DNA of 45,741 bases from JAPLST01 sp964397565 (GTDB lineage: Bacteria > Auribacterota > UBA3054 > JAPLST01), in NCBI GenBank assembly GCA_964397565.1, contig CAYNJC010000034.1:1-45741 (forward strand). Reading direction: 5' to 3'. The notes under the pieces were generated by a model, which had not been told where the DNA came from, made no database searches, and was given only the letters and a program-made list of their open reading frames with translations. Shown here piece by piece: positions 34,759-44,248 of the stretch (its first letter is position 1; every line of letters begins with the position of its first letter). Both the position numbers and the translations under genes were made by a program.

Positions 34759-37700
34759 CTACCCGCCAGACGCGGAACGCCGTTCCGCCGCCTGCCGGCG
34801 CACGGACAGCACCGGCGCGTCCAGCAAGCCGTAGGGCACCGCCTGATAGCGGTCGCTCCAGTTGGCGCCTTTGTCGGCCGTGATGAACTGGCTCGGGCCG
34901 GTCCATTGCGGATAGTGCGGCAGATGATGGAGCGGGCCCAGCAGATTGCGGCGGCTGCTGACAACCTCGATTGCCAGCGTATTTGCGCCGTCACGCACAG
35001 CGTCGCTGATGTCGAGCTCATAGGGCGGCCAGAGGATGCGGCCGCAGTCGTGTTCGTTGACACGCACGCGCAGCAGCGTGCCCGCCCAGCCGGGCACTTC
35101 GAGGAACACGCGCGTGCCTTTGACGCGTTGGGTGGTAAAGGTGGTCTGATACGCCAGCGCGCCGCTGTAGCAGGCCAAGCCCTGCGGCACCCAATCACCG
35201 AGTGCCAGCGAGCGCGGCGCGGCCGTCATCACCGCGGTGGTGCGCTTCCAGACACAGCCGAAGTCGCCGGTGAGGTAGACTGCTTCAAGACCGTGCGCCG
35301 GCTGATAGACCGTTGCGAGCAGCAGCTCATTGCGGCCGGTTTTGAACAGGCGCGGGGCCAGCGTCAGCGTGCGGAACGACGGATCAATCCACCAGCCCGC
35401 CTGATCGTCAGCATCCACACGGGCGCCATTGAGCGTGATGCCAAAGCGTTCCGGGTGCTCCAGCACGAGTTGGCACGGTGTCACCGGCAGCTGCTCGACA
35501 TCGAAGCGATAGCGCAACGACACGGCAATGCTGCGGGTGTCGGGTTGAGCAAGGCGCGTCCACGGTTGTTGCATGTCGCCGCCGCGGTGTGGCACACCGA
35601 GCGCGTCGCGCACGGCTTGGTCGACCTTGAGGATTTCGCGCGGCGCCTGCCAAGCGCCGGCGCCGATCTTGCAGCGCGGCATGTCCAGCACCAGCGCATT
35701 GGGCTCGTCGCGCACGACCTCCCAGGCAGCCCGGCGCACGCGGGTTGCCCGCACCGTGCGATAGGCCGGGCGCGGCAGCAGTGCCGGATCCGGCGTCGGA
35801 TCTATCACAAACACGCGACTGCCATAGGGCAGCAGCGACGTCGTGATCCGCACGCCCTCGCCCACCTCTTCCTGCTGCGCCAGAAATACTGCGCCGGTCT
35901 GCGCGTCCCATTCCTGGGCCTGGCCGCGAGCGGGCACCGTCAGGGTCAATGGGCCGCTGTCGCCATCCTGCCGCGTATGGCAAATGAAAACAATCCAGCG
36001 GCCGGTGGCAGGATCATGGCGCAGCATGCTCATCGTCGCGGTGTACTCGGCGCCGTTCATGGCACGCAACGAAAGGCAATGGTACTTGCCACGGCCATCC
36101 GTCAGCGCCGCCAGCAAGGCCGGCACACCGTCCACAACCGTTGCGGCGCGCAACGCATGACGCGCCTGCGCACTGGGCACGGCATCGACGAAGACCGGCA
36201 AGGGATCAAGGGCCAGCACGGTGCCACCGGCGGCCAGGAATTGTTTGAGGAGGGCCACGCTCGACGCGCGGATGGTCAGCAGGTACGGGACAATCACGAC
36301 GCGGTACTGGGCCGCGCCGAGCCGCAGGGTGGCTGCCTCAATCGTGCCCTGACGCGCCAGCACGTCCTCGTCGAGATAGTCAAAATCAAGATGCTGCCCG
36401 ACCAGCGCGATCTGCAGTTCATTCAAGGAGTTGTCGAGCGCAGCGACGGCGTCGTGATTCGCCGCTGTAAAGACGCCCCAGGCGCTTTCGATCGGATGCA
36501 GCACGGCGATATCGCGCACCGGAACGCCCTGCGTCAGCAGCACGTTCACGCGCGCAAAATAGTCTTCGACCTGCGCATAATCGCGCCACCACGGCGACTG
36601 AAAGAAGATGGCCGCCGGGTAATCGCGTTTGGCCTCGCCTTCGAGCGTGTACCATGACAAGTGCTGGCAGCGTAGATTGACACCCAGCGCCGCCTGCCAA
36701 TCCCCCACCGCTTTGTGCTCTGCCAGCGTGAATTGCCAGCCGGTGCAGCCATACAATTCGCTCAGCATCCAGCGCCGATCCGCTTGGCGCACGACCGAGC
36801 TGCATTGCTTCGCGGTGAGGATTTCGGGCGCAACGCCGCCCGTGCGGGTCAAGCCCTGCGCGCACAAAATATCAATACCGGGCGCCTGCATGAATTCATA
36901 AAAGCGCATCGCGCTGCCGATCATATTTGTCTGGCTGCAGAGCGTTTCTTCGCACAAGACATGGCCGGTGAAGAGCATATTGTGCTGGGCGCACCAGTCG
37001 AAGATCTGGCGCGCGAAGTTGGTCACAAAGAGGTGCGTGATGCAATCGCGGTAGTCGCGGCGCGCTTGTGAAAAGGCCTGGCTGTCGCAGCGGAAAAACA
37101 GTTCCGGCAGATGATCCAGCAGGTCATAACCGTAGCGCGCGCGGAACACGTCCGGCACTGCGTCGGTCCACGGCACCTGCCCGTGATCTGCCTGCAGCAT
37201 GGAATTTCCGAAATTCGGTTCGTCGGTAAAAATACCGGGTACGCTGACGCCCAGGGCCGGCCCCAGCGCCTGGGCATAGCGCGCATGGGTCGCATCAATG
37301 AAGGCCCGCACGGCCTCAGCCGACAGCGTGTCAAGATAGGTGAAGCCGTTGTACCAATCCGAACACTCGGCCAGATCAATCGTACAGACAAACAGATGTT
37401 CATCCGCGGCGCACGCGGCGTCGGACACCGCGCCGATGCGCCGCACCTTATGCAATCCCTGCGGCGTGCGCCGCGCGACAAACAGGGCACATTCGCGCCC
37501 GCTCGGCGCAAACGCGCCCGGCGCGTACCAGCGCAGCGTCAAGCGACGCTGGCGGTGGCGCTCATCGCGGGTGACCAAGCCGCCGGCCGCGCCCGACGGC
37601 CAACGGTCTTCATCATACAACCAGGTTTCCATGCCCTGCGTGGTCAGTTCGTCCGCCGCGCTGCCGACCAGTCGAAACCATTCGTCCGCGAGGTAGGGCG

Positions 37701-37872
37701 TGGCCAGGCCGGTGCGCGAATGCAGAAAGGCGCCGCCCATGCCCATGCGTTGCAGGACGCGCACTTGGCGGCGCAGTTCATCGTGCGCCAGCGCGCCATT
37801 CCACGACCAAAACGGTTTGCCGCGATAGGCCGCCGGCGGCGCGGCAAAGGATGTCTGCAAGGTCGAGATCAC
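34759..37872 (-). CDS. GH106-like glycoside hydrolase (putative alpha-L-rhamnosidase)
   Basis: A 1037-residue protein resembling glycoside hydrolase family 106, whose known members release alpha-L-rhamnose. Typical start: PFWSWNGALAHDELRRQVRVLQRMGMGGAFLHSR. A TIM-barrel region follows with ETWLYDEDRWPSG and the acidic segment PGIFTDEPNFG (about 215-225); a C-terminal jelly-roll domain includes WAGTLLRVRVNEHDCGRILWPP and NTLAIEVVSS. No signal peptide is visible, so it is likely cytoplasmic, unusual if it acts on polymers. The start is GTG with AAGGA 4 bases upstream, which overlaps the pilR stop; the gap is 8 bases, so it is the seventh gene of the pilus operon. Its last residues (AERRSASGG) are encoded by a REP-like palindrome (34772-34788). 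The exact substrate is inferred. Confidence 0.72.
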   Translation of the reverse strand: MISTLQTSFAAPPAAYRGKPFWSWNGALAHDELRRQVRVLQRMGMGGAFLHSRTGLATPYLADEWFRLVGSAADELTTQGMETWLYDEDRWPSGAAGGLVTRDERHRQRRLTLRWYAPGAFAPSGRECALFVARRTPQGLHKVRRIGAVSDAACAADEHLFVCTIDLAECSDWYNGFTYLDTLSAEAVRAFIDATHARYAQALGPALGVSVPGIFTDEPNFGNSMLQADHGQVPWTDAVPDVFRARYGYDLLDHLPELFFRCDSQAFSQARRDYRDCITHLFVTNFARQIFDWCAQHNMLFTGHVLCEETLCSQTNMIGSAMRFYEFMQAPGIDILCAQGLTRTGGVAPEILTAKQCSSVVRQADRRWMLSELYGCTGWQFTLAEHKAVGDWQAALGVNLRCQHLSWYTLEGEAKRDYPAAIFFQSPWWRDYAQVEDYFARVNVLLTQGVPVRDIAVLHPIESAWGVFTAANHDAVAALDNSLNELQIALVGQHLDFDYLDEDVLARQGTIEAATLRLGAAQYRVVIVPYLLTIRASSVALLKQFLAAGGTVLALDPLPVFVDAVPSAQARHALRAATVVDGVPALLAALTDGRGKYHCLSLRAMNGAEYTATMSMLRHDPATGRWIVFICHTRQDGDSGPLTLTVPARGQAQEWDAQTGAVFLAQQEEVGEGVRITTSLLPYGSRVFVIDPTPDPALLPRPAYRTVRATRVRRAAWEVVRDEPNALVLDMPRCKIGAGAWQAPREILKVDQAVRDALGVPHRGGDMQQPWTRLAQPDTRSIAVSLRYRFDVEQLPVTPCQLVLEHPERFGITLNGARVDADDQAGWWIDPSFRTLTLAPRLFKTGRNELLLATVYQPAHGLEAVYLTGDFGCVWKRTTAVMTAAPRSLALGDWVPQGLACYSGALAYQTTFTTQRVKGTRVFLEVPGWAGTLLRVRVNEHDCGRILWPPYELDISDAVRDGANTLAIEVVSSRRNLLGPLHHLPHYPQWTGPSQFITADKGANWSDRYQAVPYGLLDAPVLSVRRQAAERRSASGG
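34772..34788. repeat. REP-like palindrome inside the glycosidase 3' end
   Basis: GCGGAACG / C / CGTTCCGC is the same palindrome as 158-174. It lies within the last 15 codons of the glycosidase gene and lacks an adjacent GTAG. Confidence 0.6.
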
Positions 37873-37880
37873 GGGTTTCC

Positions 37881-39251
37881 TTATTGTTTGTTCGGCACGC
37901 CCAGCTTCTCCATCTTGCGATAGAGGGTCGCCAGGTCAACGCCAAGGATGCGCGCGGCCAGCTTCTTGCTGCCGCCGGTCTCCTGCATGATGCGGAGAAT
38001 GTGTTTGCGTTCGGTGTCATCCACGACGCTGCGCAGGTCGCGCACATCGGTGGCCACCTCCGCAGAGCGGCACTGCAGGATATTGTCCGGCAGGTCTTCC
38101 GTGCGCAAATGCATGCTGTCGGCCAAGGCCACGGCGCGTTCAATAACATTCTCTAATTCGCGGATGTTGCCCGGCCAAGTGTACGCCATCAGCATGTCAA
38201 GCAATGCCTTGTCGACGCGGAATTTCTTGGCCAGGCGCGTGTTGGCGCGATCGACGAAATGCTGCACCAGGAGCGGGATATCCGTCGCGCGTTCACGCAG
38301 TGGCGCAATGTGGATTGGCACGACGCTCATGCGGTAAAACAGGTCTTCGCGAAAGGTGCCCTCCTTGACTTTATCCGCCAGATTCTCATTGGTCGCCGCC
38401 AGCACGCGCACATCCACTTTGAAATCCTGCGTGTCACCCACCCGCCGCACTTCACGCTCCTGCAGCACGCGCAGCAAGCGCATCTGCAGCGCGGGCGAGG
38501 TTAAGCCGATTTCATCCAGGAAAATCGTGCCGCTATCGGCGGCTTGAAACAGGCCTTTCTTGTCACTGCCGGCGCCGGTAAAGGCGCCTTTGACATAGCC
38601 GAACAGCTCCGACTCCAGCAGCGTTTCCGGCAAGGCCCCGCAGTTGATCGAGATAAAGGGTTTGTTATGCCGGTGGCTGTTCACATAGATCGCCTTGGCG
38701 ACCAGCTCCTTGCCGGTGCCGCTTTCGCCGGTGATCAGCACGGTGACATCCGTATCCGCCACTTTGCGAATACGTTCAAACACGCGCTGCATGGCCGTGC
38801 TCTCGCCGACAATATTGCTGAATTTATACTTGGCCTGCAAGACGGACTTGAGCTGGTCGTTCTCCATAATGGTCGCGCGAAATTCGAGCGCGCGTCGCAC
38901 GACCAGCTTCAGTTCGGCGAGTTTGAACGGCTTGAGCACGTAATCATACGCGCCGGCCTTCATCGCCTCGACCGCCGTTTCGATGGTCGAAAAGGCCGTC
39001 ACCAAGATCACCTGCAGCCGTTCATCTTTTTCCTTGGCCCGCCGCAGGATGCCGAGCCCGTCTATCGGCGACATTTTCAGATCACTCATCACCAAATCAT
39101 AGTCGTGTTCCACAATCAAGCGCTCGGCTTGCTCCGGCTGGCTGGTCGCGGTCACGTCATAGCCTTCGCTCAGCAAAGCGCTGCGCATGACTTCGACGAT
39201 ATTGGGCTCGTCGTCGACGACTAATATTCGTATGCGGGGCGTGTCCGTCAT
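37881..39251 (-). CDS. pilR: Sigma-54-dependent response regulator, PilR-like
   Basis: NtrC-class activator of 456 residues. Receiver domain (1-120): acidic pocket Asp13/Asp14, phospho-acceptor Asp57 in DLVMSDLKM, and LKPFK. AAA+ domain: Walker A GESGTGKE, sigma-54 contact loop ESELFGYVKGAFTGA, Walker B GTIFLDEIG, WPGNIRELENVIERAV. A Fis-type helix-turn-helix sits at the C-terminus (KKLAARILGVDLATLYRKMEKLG). The GAFTGA loop is intact, so it should activate RNA polymerase with sigma-54. With the linked PilS-like kinase and pilus genes, PilR is the natural assignment; its target in other bacteria is pilA, which is not in this window. It overlaps pilS by 4 bases. Confidence 0.88.
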   Translation of the reverse strand: MTDTPRIRILVVDDEPNIVEVMRSALLSEGYDVTATSQPEQAERLIVEHDYDLVMSDLKMSPIDGLGILRRAKEKDERLQVILVTAFSTIETAVEAMKAGAYDYVLKPFKLAELKLVVRRALEFRATIMENDQLKSVLQAKYKFSNIVGESTAMQRVFERIRKVADTDVTVLITGESGTGKELVAKAIYVNSHRHNKPFISINCGALPETLLESELFGYVKGAFTGAGSDKKGLFQAADSGTIFLDEIGLTSPALQMRLLRVLQEREVRRVGDTQDFKVDVRVLAATNENLADKVKEGTFREDLFYRMSVVPIHIAPLRERATDIPLLVQHFVDRANTRLAKKFRVDKALLDMLMAYTWPGNIRELENVIERAVALADSMHLRTEDLPDNILQCRSAEVATDVRDLRSVVDDTERKHILRIMQETGGSKKLAARILGVDLATLYRKMEKLGVPNKQ

Positions 39252-40846
39252 GCGTATTCCTGAGTGATTGTTCTTGGAATTTTGACAGTGAAGAGGGCGC
39301 CTTTGCCCACTTCCGATGCCACCGTGATCGTGCCGTGATGGCTCTCGATAATCCGCTGGGTGACATACAAGCCGATCCCCGATCCGCTTTCCTTGGTCGA
39401 GAAGAACGGCTCGAACATGCGCTGCTGGACTTCGGCCGGGATGCCGCTGCCGGTGTCGCGCAACGTGATCGTGACCAGCTCGTCATGCGCGGCCGGGTCG
39501 ACCGCCACCTCAAACTCACCGCCCTGGGGCATCGCATCCAGCGCATTCAAACCGATGTTCAATAAGGCCTGTTTGAACTGGCGCGGATCAATCACGACCG
39601 GCAGCGGCTGGTTGAGTTCGCGATAGATGATTTTGGTGTTGGGCCTGAAGCGCCGGTTGTGATACAACAAGACCGCCAGTTCGGTCAGCACTTCATTCAG
39701 GTCGACCGGTTGAAAGGCCATGCTGCGCAAACGGGTGAACGTCACAAAATCCTCGACAATGGCGTCCATGCGCTCCACGTCGTGGATGATCGTCAGCAGT
39801 AACTGGCGGGCATCCGGCTCGTGAATCCGTTCCTGGAGCAACTCGGCCGAGCCGCTCAACGAGGTCAGCGGATTGCGAATTTCATGGGCAATCGTCGCCG
39901 CTAATTCGACAATCCCACTCAGCCGGTTGGTGTCGCGCACACGGCGTTCATGCTCGCGCTGCTCGCGCAGGTCGCGAAACAGCACGGTGCAATAGCGCAT
40001 CGCCAGCGGATGCTCAATCGGCGAGACGGTGGCGGCCAGGACGACTTCGTTGCCAAGCCGATCACGCGTACGCAGCTCGACTTCGTGGCCGCGCAGCAGC
40101 CGCTCGCAGGTGACGGTTCCCTCGGCGCCCTGGATGTCCAACAAAGCATGCCAGTGCATCTTGAGCAGGGCCTCGGCGTCATGCTGGAGGATGCGCCCCG
40201 CCGCCGGGTTGGCAAAAATCACATCGCCGTTTTCATCCACGATCAGCATGCCGGTATTGATGTTGCGGAAGACATAGCTGCTTTGCTCCTGCAATTGCCG
40301 CAACTCTTCCGTTTTCTGGGCCAGCATCCGGCTGACATAGCTCGACAGATAGCCGACGCCCAGAAAAATCGTGATGTACAGATAGGTGACGTAGATCACA
40401 TACTCGCCGCTGGCATGGTAGCTGGTCTGCTCGTAATAGTGGAAGTTGTACAAGACCGTGCCGCAATACAACAGCGACGAGAGCAGCGCCGTCACAATCC
40501 CGCCATACTTGGGAAAGACGATGTTCGAGGTCAGGATCACCAGGATGAACAAATTGCCGTACACTTGGTAGATCGGATCGGTGCACAGCACGATCGAGGT
40601 AATCGCCAACAAATCGATGCCGATTTGAAACGCGCCCAGGAACTGCACATGCCGCGCCCGCTGTATCAGGATGATGTACAACAGCGAGACAATATAATAG
40701 AAGTAGATGTAATGGTAGAACTTGCCGAACATCACTTCCTTGACCGCCATTCCGATCAGCAAACTGATCGTGATCACGGCCAGGCGGATGATCATCAACC
40801 ACAAGACGCGGGTGTGCAGCGTGTAGCGTTCGAGATCGAGTTTCAT
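39248..40846 (-). CDS. pilS: Membrane sensor histidine kinase, PilS-like
   Basis: A 532-residue kinase. Six hydrophobic segments fill residues 12-185, followed by a short coiled coil, a PAS domain (about 190-300, SSYVFRNINTGMLIVDENGDVIFANPAA is split by one turn), HisKA with AATIAHEIRNPLTSLSGS (phospho-His near 322) and the HATPase with N box GLNALDAMPQGG, G1 DTGSGIP, F box MFEPFFSTK and G2 SGIGLYV. Six membrane helices plus PAS match PilS. It should sense a membrane signal such as pilin level and phosphorylate PilR. I use the ATG at 40846, sharing its A with the pilC TGA; a GTG one codon upstream is equally possible. AGGTGG lies upstream. Stop overlaps pilR by 4 bases. Confidence 0.86.
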   Translation of the reverse strand: MKLDLERYTLHTRVLWLMIIRLAVITISLLIGMAVKEVMFGKFYHYIYFYYIVSLLYIILIQRARHVQFLGAFQIGIDLLAITSIVLCTDPIYQVYGNLFILVILTSNIVFPKYGGIVTALLSSLLYCGTVLYNFHYYEQTSYHASGEYVIYVTYLYITIFLGVGYLSSYVSRMLAQKTEELRQLQEQSSYVFRNINTGMLIVDENGDVIFANPAAGRILQHDAEALLKMHWHALLDIQGAEGTVTCERLLRGHEVELRTRDRLGNEVVLAATVSPIEHPLAMRYCTVLFRDLREQREHERRVRDTNRLSGIVELAATIAHEIRNPLTSLSGSAELLQERIHEPDARQLLLTIIHDVERMDAIVEDFVTFTRLRSMAFQPVDLNEVLTELAVLLYHNRRFRPNTKIIYRELNQPLPVVIDPRQFKQALLNIGLNALDAMPQGGEFEVAVDPAAHDELVTITLRDTGSGIPAEVQQRMFEPFFSTKESGSGIGLYVTQRIIESHHGTITVASEVGKGALFTVKIPRTITQEYA

Positions 40847-42057
40847 CACGACACCACCTGTGACAGTTGGAAGATGGGCAGAAACATGGAGAGCATGATG
40901 CCGCCAATGACGACGCCTAGAAAGACGATCATCAAGGGCTCGATCATGGCCGTCAAGCCGCCCACCGCCGTATTGACCTGCTCGGTGTAAAAGACGCCGA
41001 CGCGCTTCAGCATCTGCTCCAGCCGGCCGGTGGATTCACCGACCTCGATCATCTTCGCCACCATGCGCGGGATGAACTTGTTGCCGCGCAAGGCGTCGGC
41101 AATCGGCTCGCCCCTCTCGGTGCGTTGCATCGCCTCGCGCAAAACCCGGTTGATCAACTCGTTGCCGGACGTTTCCGAGACGATTTCCAGCGAGCGGATG
41201 ATCGGCACGCCGCTTTCCACCAAGGTCGCCAGGGTGGAGGCGAAGCGCGCCACGCAGACTTTCTGATTCAGTGCGCCAAAGACCGGCAGCGCAAACTTCA
41301 GCCGGTCAAACTGGTAGCGTCCGCGCGGCGTGCGCGTATACTTGCGCACCACAAAAAACAGCGCGACCAAGCCGGCCAGCACAAAGAGGCCATAGCCGCG
41401 CAGGAGATGGCTGGTCGCGATCAGGAGGCGGGTTGGCAGCGGCAGTTGCGAGCCGAAATCCTGAAACATTTTTTCAAACACCGGGATCACCTTGACGATC
41501 AACAGCACGGTCACGCCGACGGCAATGGACAGCACAACCACAGGATACATCATGGCGGCTTTCACTTTGCGCTTCAAGGCTGAGGCCGATTCCATGTAGG
41601 TTGCCAGGCGCTCAAGAATCTCGGCCAGAAAGCCGCCCATCTCGCCGGCCCGCACCAGGTTGACGAACAGCTTGTCAAACACTTTCGGATGATTGGCCAG
41701 CCCCTCCGAGAAGCTGCGCCCGCGGGTGACATCCTCGACCAGCAGATGGAGTGTCTCGCGAAACCGGCCGGGATCGGCCTGATCTTCGAGCGTCTGCAGG
41801 CATTGCAGCAACGGCAGCCCGGCATCAATCATGGTTGCAAACTGGCGCACAAACAAAATAATGTCTTCCTGCTTGACCTTTCTCTTGCCGCGCGCGCGCT
41901 GCGCGCCAAACGTCCCGCCCGTCACCTCGGTAATCGAGAGAATCAAGCAGCCTTTCGCCGACAGCACTTCGATCAAGCGCGCTTGGGATTCCGCTTCCAT
42001 GCGCTCGACCACGATTTTCCCGCCCGCTTCTCGATAGGTGCAACGAAATGTTTTCAT
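40846..42057 (-). CDS. pilC: Type IV pilus/type II secretion inner-membrane platform protein PilC/GspF
   Basis: PilC/GspF of 403 residues, the inner-membrane platform around which the PilB motor drives pilin assembly. Two homologous GspF domains are visible (about 65-190 and 270-395), each with the IxxFxRxxAxLxxxGxPxxxxL pattern: VRQFATMIDAGLPLLQCLQ and VARFASTLATLVESGVPIIRSL. Three hydrophobic segments are AMMYPVVVLSIAVGVTVLLIV, FVLAGLVALFFVV and MIEPLMIVFLGVVIGGIMLS. The ATG at 42057 gives the usual length; an upstream TTG overlapping the pilB stop (TTGA) is possible. With PilS/PilR present, a pilus role is likelier than secretion. Confidence 0.9.
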   Translation of the reverse strand: MKTFRCTYREAGGKIVVERMEAESQARLIEVLSAKGCLILSITEVTGGTFGAQRARGKRKVKQEDIILFVRQFATMIDAGLPLLQCLQTLEDQADPGRFRETLHLLVEDVTRGRSFSEGLANHPKVFDKLFVNLVRAGEMGGFLAEILERLATYMESASALKRKVKAAMMYPVVVLSIAVGVTVLLIVKVIPVFEKMFQDFGSQLPLPTRLLIATSHLLRGYGLFVLAGLVALFFVVRKYTRTPRGRYQFDRLKFALPVFGALNQKVCVARFASTLATLVESGVPIIRSLEIVSETSGNELINRVLREAMQRTERGEPIADALRGNKFIPRMVAKMIEVGESTGRLEQMLKRVGVFYTEQVNTAVGGLTAMIEPLMIVFLGVVIGGIMLSMFLPIFQLSQVVS

Positions 42058-42074
42058 GGCATGCTCGGTGGTGC

Positions 42075-43784
42075 TCAATCAGCGCCCGTGACGCGCAGCA
42101 CTTCTTCCACCGACGTAACCCCTTGGGCCGCGCGCAATAGGCCGGAACGGCGCAGGGAGGCCATGCCTTGCTGCAGCGCCAAGGCCTTGATCTTGGGCGC
42201 CTCGGTGTTGGCCAGAATCAGGCGGCGGATCTCATCCGTGACAATCAGCACCTCAATGAATGCCAAACGGCCCGTGTAGCCTGTTTGGCGGCAGTACTGG
42301 CACCCGTTCGGGCCAAAAAAGGTCGGTTCTGCAACGAGGTCAAACGGAAACTGGGCACGTTCGAGCACGTCCGCGGTGACGGTCACATGCCGTTTGCAGC
42401 GCGTGCACAAACGCCGGCCGAGGCGCTGGGCTGCGATCAAGTTGACCGCCGAGGCGATCAAGTACGGTTCGACCTGCATGTCGATCATGCGGGCAAACGT
42501 GCTGGCGGCATCATTGGTATGAATCGTGGTCAGGACCAGGTGCCCGGTCAGGGCGGCTTTGACGGCGATATCCGCGGTTTCTAGATCGCGCACCTCGCCG
42601 ACCATCACAATGTCGGGGTCCTGCCGTAAAATGGAGCGCAAGCCGGCCGCGAACGTCAGCTGGATGTCGGCGTTGACCTGCACTTGGTTGATGCCGTGGA
42701 ATTGGTACTCGACTGGATCCTCGACCGTGACGATGTTCACCTGCGGCGTGTTCAGCCGTTGCAGGCAGGCATACAGCGTGGTTGTCTTGCCGCTGCCGGT
42801 CGGGCCGGTGACAAGGATCATGCCGTGCGGTGCATCCAGCGCGATCTTGAACCGTTCCAGGCTGATCGCATCCATGTCCAGCTTGTCCACATCCATGTTC
42901 TGATAGGCCTTGTCCAGCACGCGCAGCACGACTTTCTCACCATAGGTGGTCGGCAAGGTCGAGACGCGAAAGTCCACGTCGTGGCCCTTGGTGCGGATCC
43001 GAAAACGGCCATCCTGCGGCAGACGATGCTCGGCGATGTCCAACTGGGCGATGACTTTGATGCGCGAGATGATCGCGCGGTACATGATCGCCGGCGGCGC
43101 CGGGCGTTCATACAGTACGCCGTCAATGCGGAAGCGAATCGTGATCCTGCGTTCGAATGGCTCAAAATGGATGTCGCTGGCGCGTTCGTCAATCGCCTGG
43201 GTCAGAATCAGATTGACTAATTTGACGACCGGCGCCGCGCCGGTTTCGTCGCGCATCCGGTCAATGTTCAACTCGCGCTCCGCTGGGCGCGCCTCTATCA
43301 CATCGTCGGCGCTTTCCATGGTGGCGATGATGTCGGCGACGTCTTCGGCCTGATGATAATGCTTGTCGAGCGTCGTCTGAATGTCACTTTCCTGCGCCAC
43401 GACCGGCGTGATTTTCAGGTTGGTAATCAGCGCCAAATCATCCAGAGCGAAGATATTGAGCGGGTCGGTCATGGCGACCGTCAAGGCGTTGCCCGCCCGG
43501 CCCAGCGGCACGGCTTTATAATAGACGGCGACTTTTTCGGGAATCAATTCGAGGACGTCCGCTTCAATCCGCAGCGTGTCGAGCACGAGCGGGTTGAGGT
43601 GATGGCGGCGGGCATAGCAGCCCATCAACTGGCGTTCCGTCACGGCGTTCTTGGTTAGCAGAATTTCGCACAGATTGCCGCCATGCGCGGACTGCTCGCG
43701 CGCGGCGTCAGCGTGTTGCGCATCGGTCAGCAATCCGCACGCGATCAGATCGTCAATCAAGGTGTCGTGCAAATAACCGTTCAC
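42075..43784 (-). CDS. pilB: Type IV pilus assembly ATPase PilB/GspE
   Basis: Hexameric motor ATPase of 569 residues. An N-terminal MshEN-type domain (about 1-145) is followed by the GspE core: Walker A GPTGSGKTTT (about 328), Asp box VNIVTVEDPVEYQ, Walker B RQDPDIVMVGEVRD, His box LTTIHTNDAASTFARM and a four-Cys zinc site (CTRC and CQYC) near residue 455-490. It powers pilin polymerisation. In the MshEN part the second motif reads GGNLCEILLTKNAVTE, so the Arg that often contacts c-di-GMP is missing. The start is GTG, overlapping the previous stop by 4 bases (GTGA). No pilT retraction ATPase is in the window. Confidence 0.92.
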   Translation of the reverse strand: MNGYLHDTLIDDLIACGLLTDAQHADAAREQSAHGGNLCEILLTKNAVTERQLMGCYARRHHLNPLVLDTLRIEADVLELIPEKVAVYYKAVPLGRAGNALTVAMTDPLNIFALDDLALITNLKITPVVAQESDIQTTLDKHYHQAEDVADIIATMESADDVIEARPAERELNIDRMRDETGAAPVVKLVNLILTQAIDERASDIHFEPFERRITIRFRIDGVLYERPAPPAIMYRAIISRIKVIAQLDIAEHRLPQDGRFRIRTKGHDVDFRVSTLPTTYGEKVVLRVLDKAYQNMDVDKLDMDAISLERFKIALDAPHGMILVTGPTGSGKTTTLYACLQRLNTPQVNIVTVEDPVEYQFHGINQVQVNADIQLTFAAGLRSILRQDPDIVMVGEVRDLETADIAVKAALTGHLVLTTIHTNDAASTFARMIDMQVEPYLIASAVNLIAAQRLGRRLCTRCKRHVTVTADVLERAQFPFDLVAEPTFFGPNGCQYCRQTGYTGRLAFIEVLIVTDEIRRLILANTEAPKIKALALQQGMASLRRSGLLRAAQGVTSVEEVLRVTGAD

Positions 43785-44248
43785 GCGGCGCCGGGTTCAG
43801 CTTGAAGCTTCTCCTGCAGACGCCGCAGGCATTCACGCCATTCGCTGACGCGGCAGAGATACAGGTGAATCGTGATTTGGCTGGTGCCGCGGCTACGAAA
43901 CAGCTCCGGTTGCAACGGGTTGGGTGTCGCCATGGTCAAGACCGGCCCAATCCGGTCCATCGGCAGGCATTCAAAGGTGCGCAGAAAATCCAACGAAAAC
44001 TCGCGCAATAGATCATCCGCAACACTGATCTGCAGAATCGGGATGTAGGGCAGCGCCGTCTCGGCTAGCAGCAACTGCAGCAGTTCATTTTCGGTGATCG
44101 CGCCGGCATCCACAAAATGCCCGGCCCAGCCACCGCCCTCCAGCGCCTGCACACGGCGGATGCCGGTCAGTTGTTCTGCGCTGATGCGATTCTTTTCCAG
44201 CAGGAATTCGTCGAGCGTCACTTCGTTGTCCCAGATTGCGCGCGTCAT
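43781..44248 (-). CDS. Stand-alone MshEN (GspE N-terminal) domain protein
   Basis: A 155-residue protein consisting of one MshEN/T2SSE_N-like domain with no ATPase. Two helical repeats with the family spacing are visible (TLDEFLLEKNRISAEQL and GHFVDAGAITENELLQLLLAE), then LPYIPILQISVADDLLREFS and MDRIGPVLTMATPNP, which parallel LNPLVLDTLRIEADVLELIP and VPLGRAGNALTVAMTDP in PilB. It is therefore a likely paralogue of PilB's own N-terminus. MshEN domains can bind c-di-GMP; the usual RLG at the start of each motif is not kept (WAG in the second). It could compete with or regulate the PilB N-terminus. It overlaps both neighbours by 4 bases. Confidence 0.75.
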   Translation of the reverse strand: MTRAIWDNEVTLDEFLLEKNRISAEQLTGIRRVQALEGGGWAGHFVDAGAITENELLQLLLAETALPYIPILQISVADDLLREFSLDFLRTFECLPMDRIGPVLTMATPNPLQPELFRSRGTSQITIHLYLCRVSEWRECLRRLQEKLQAEPGAA

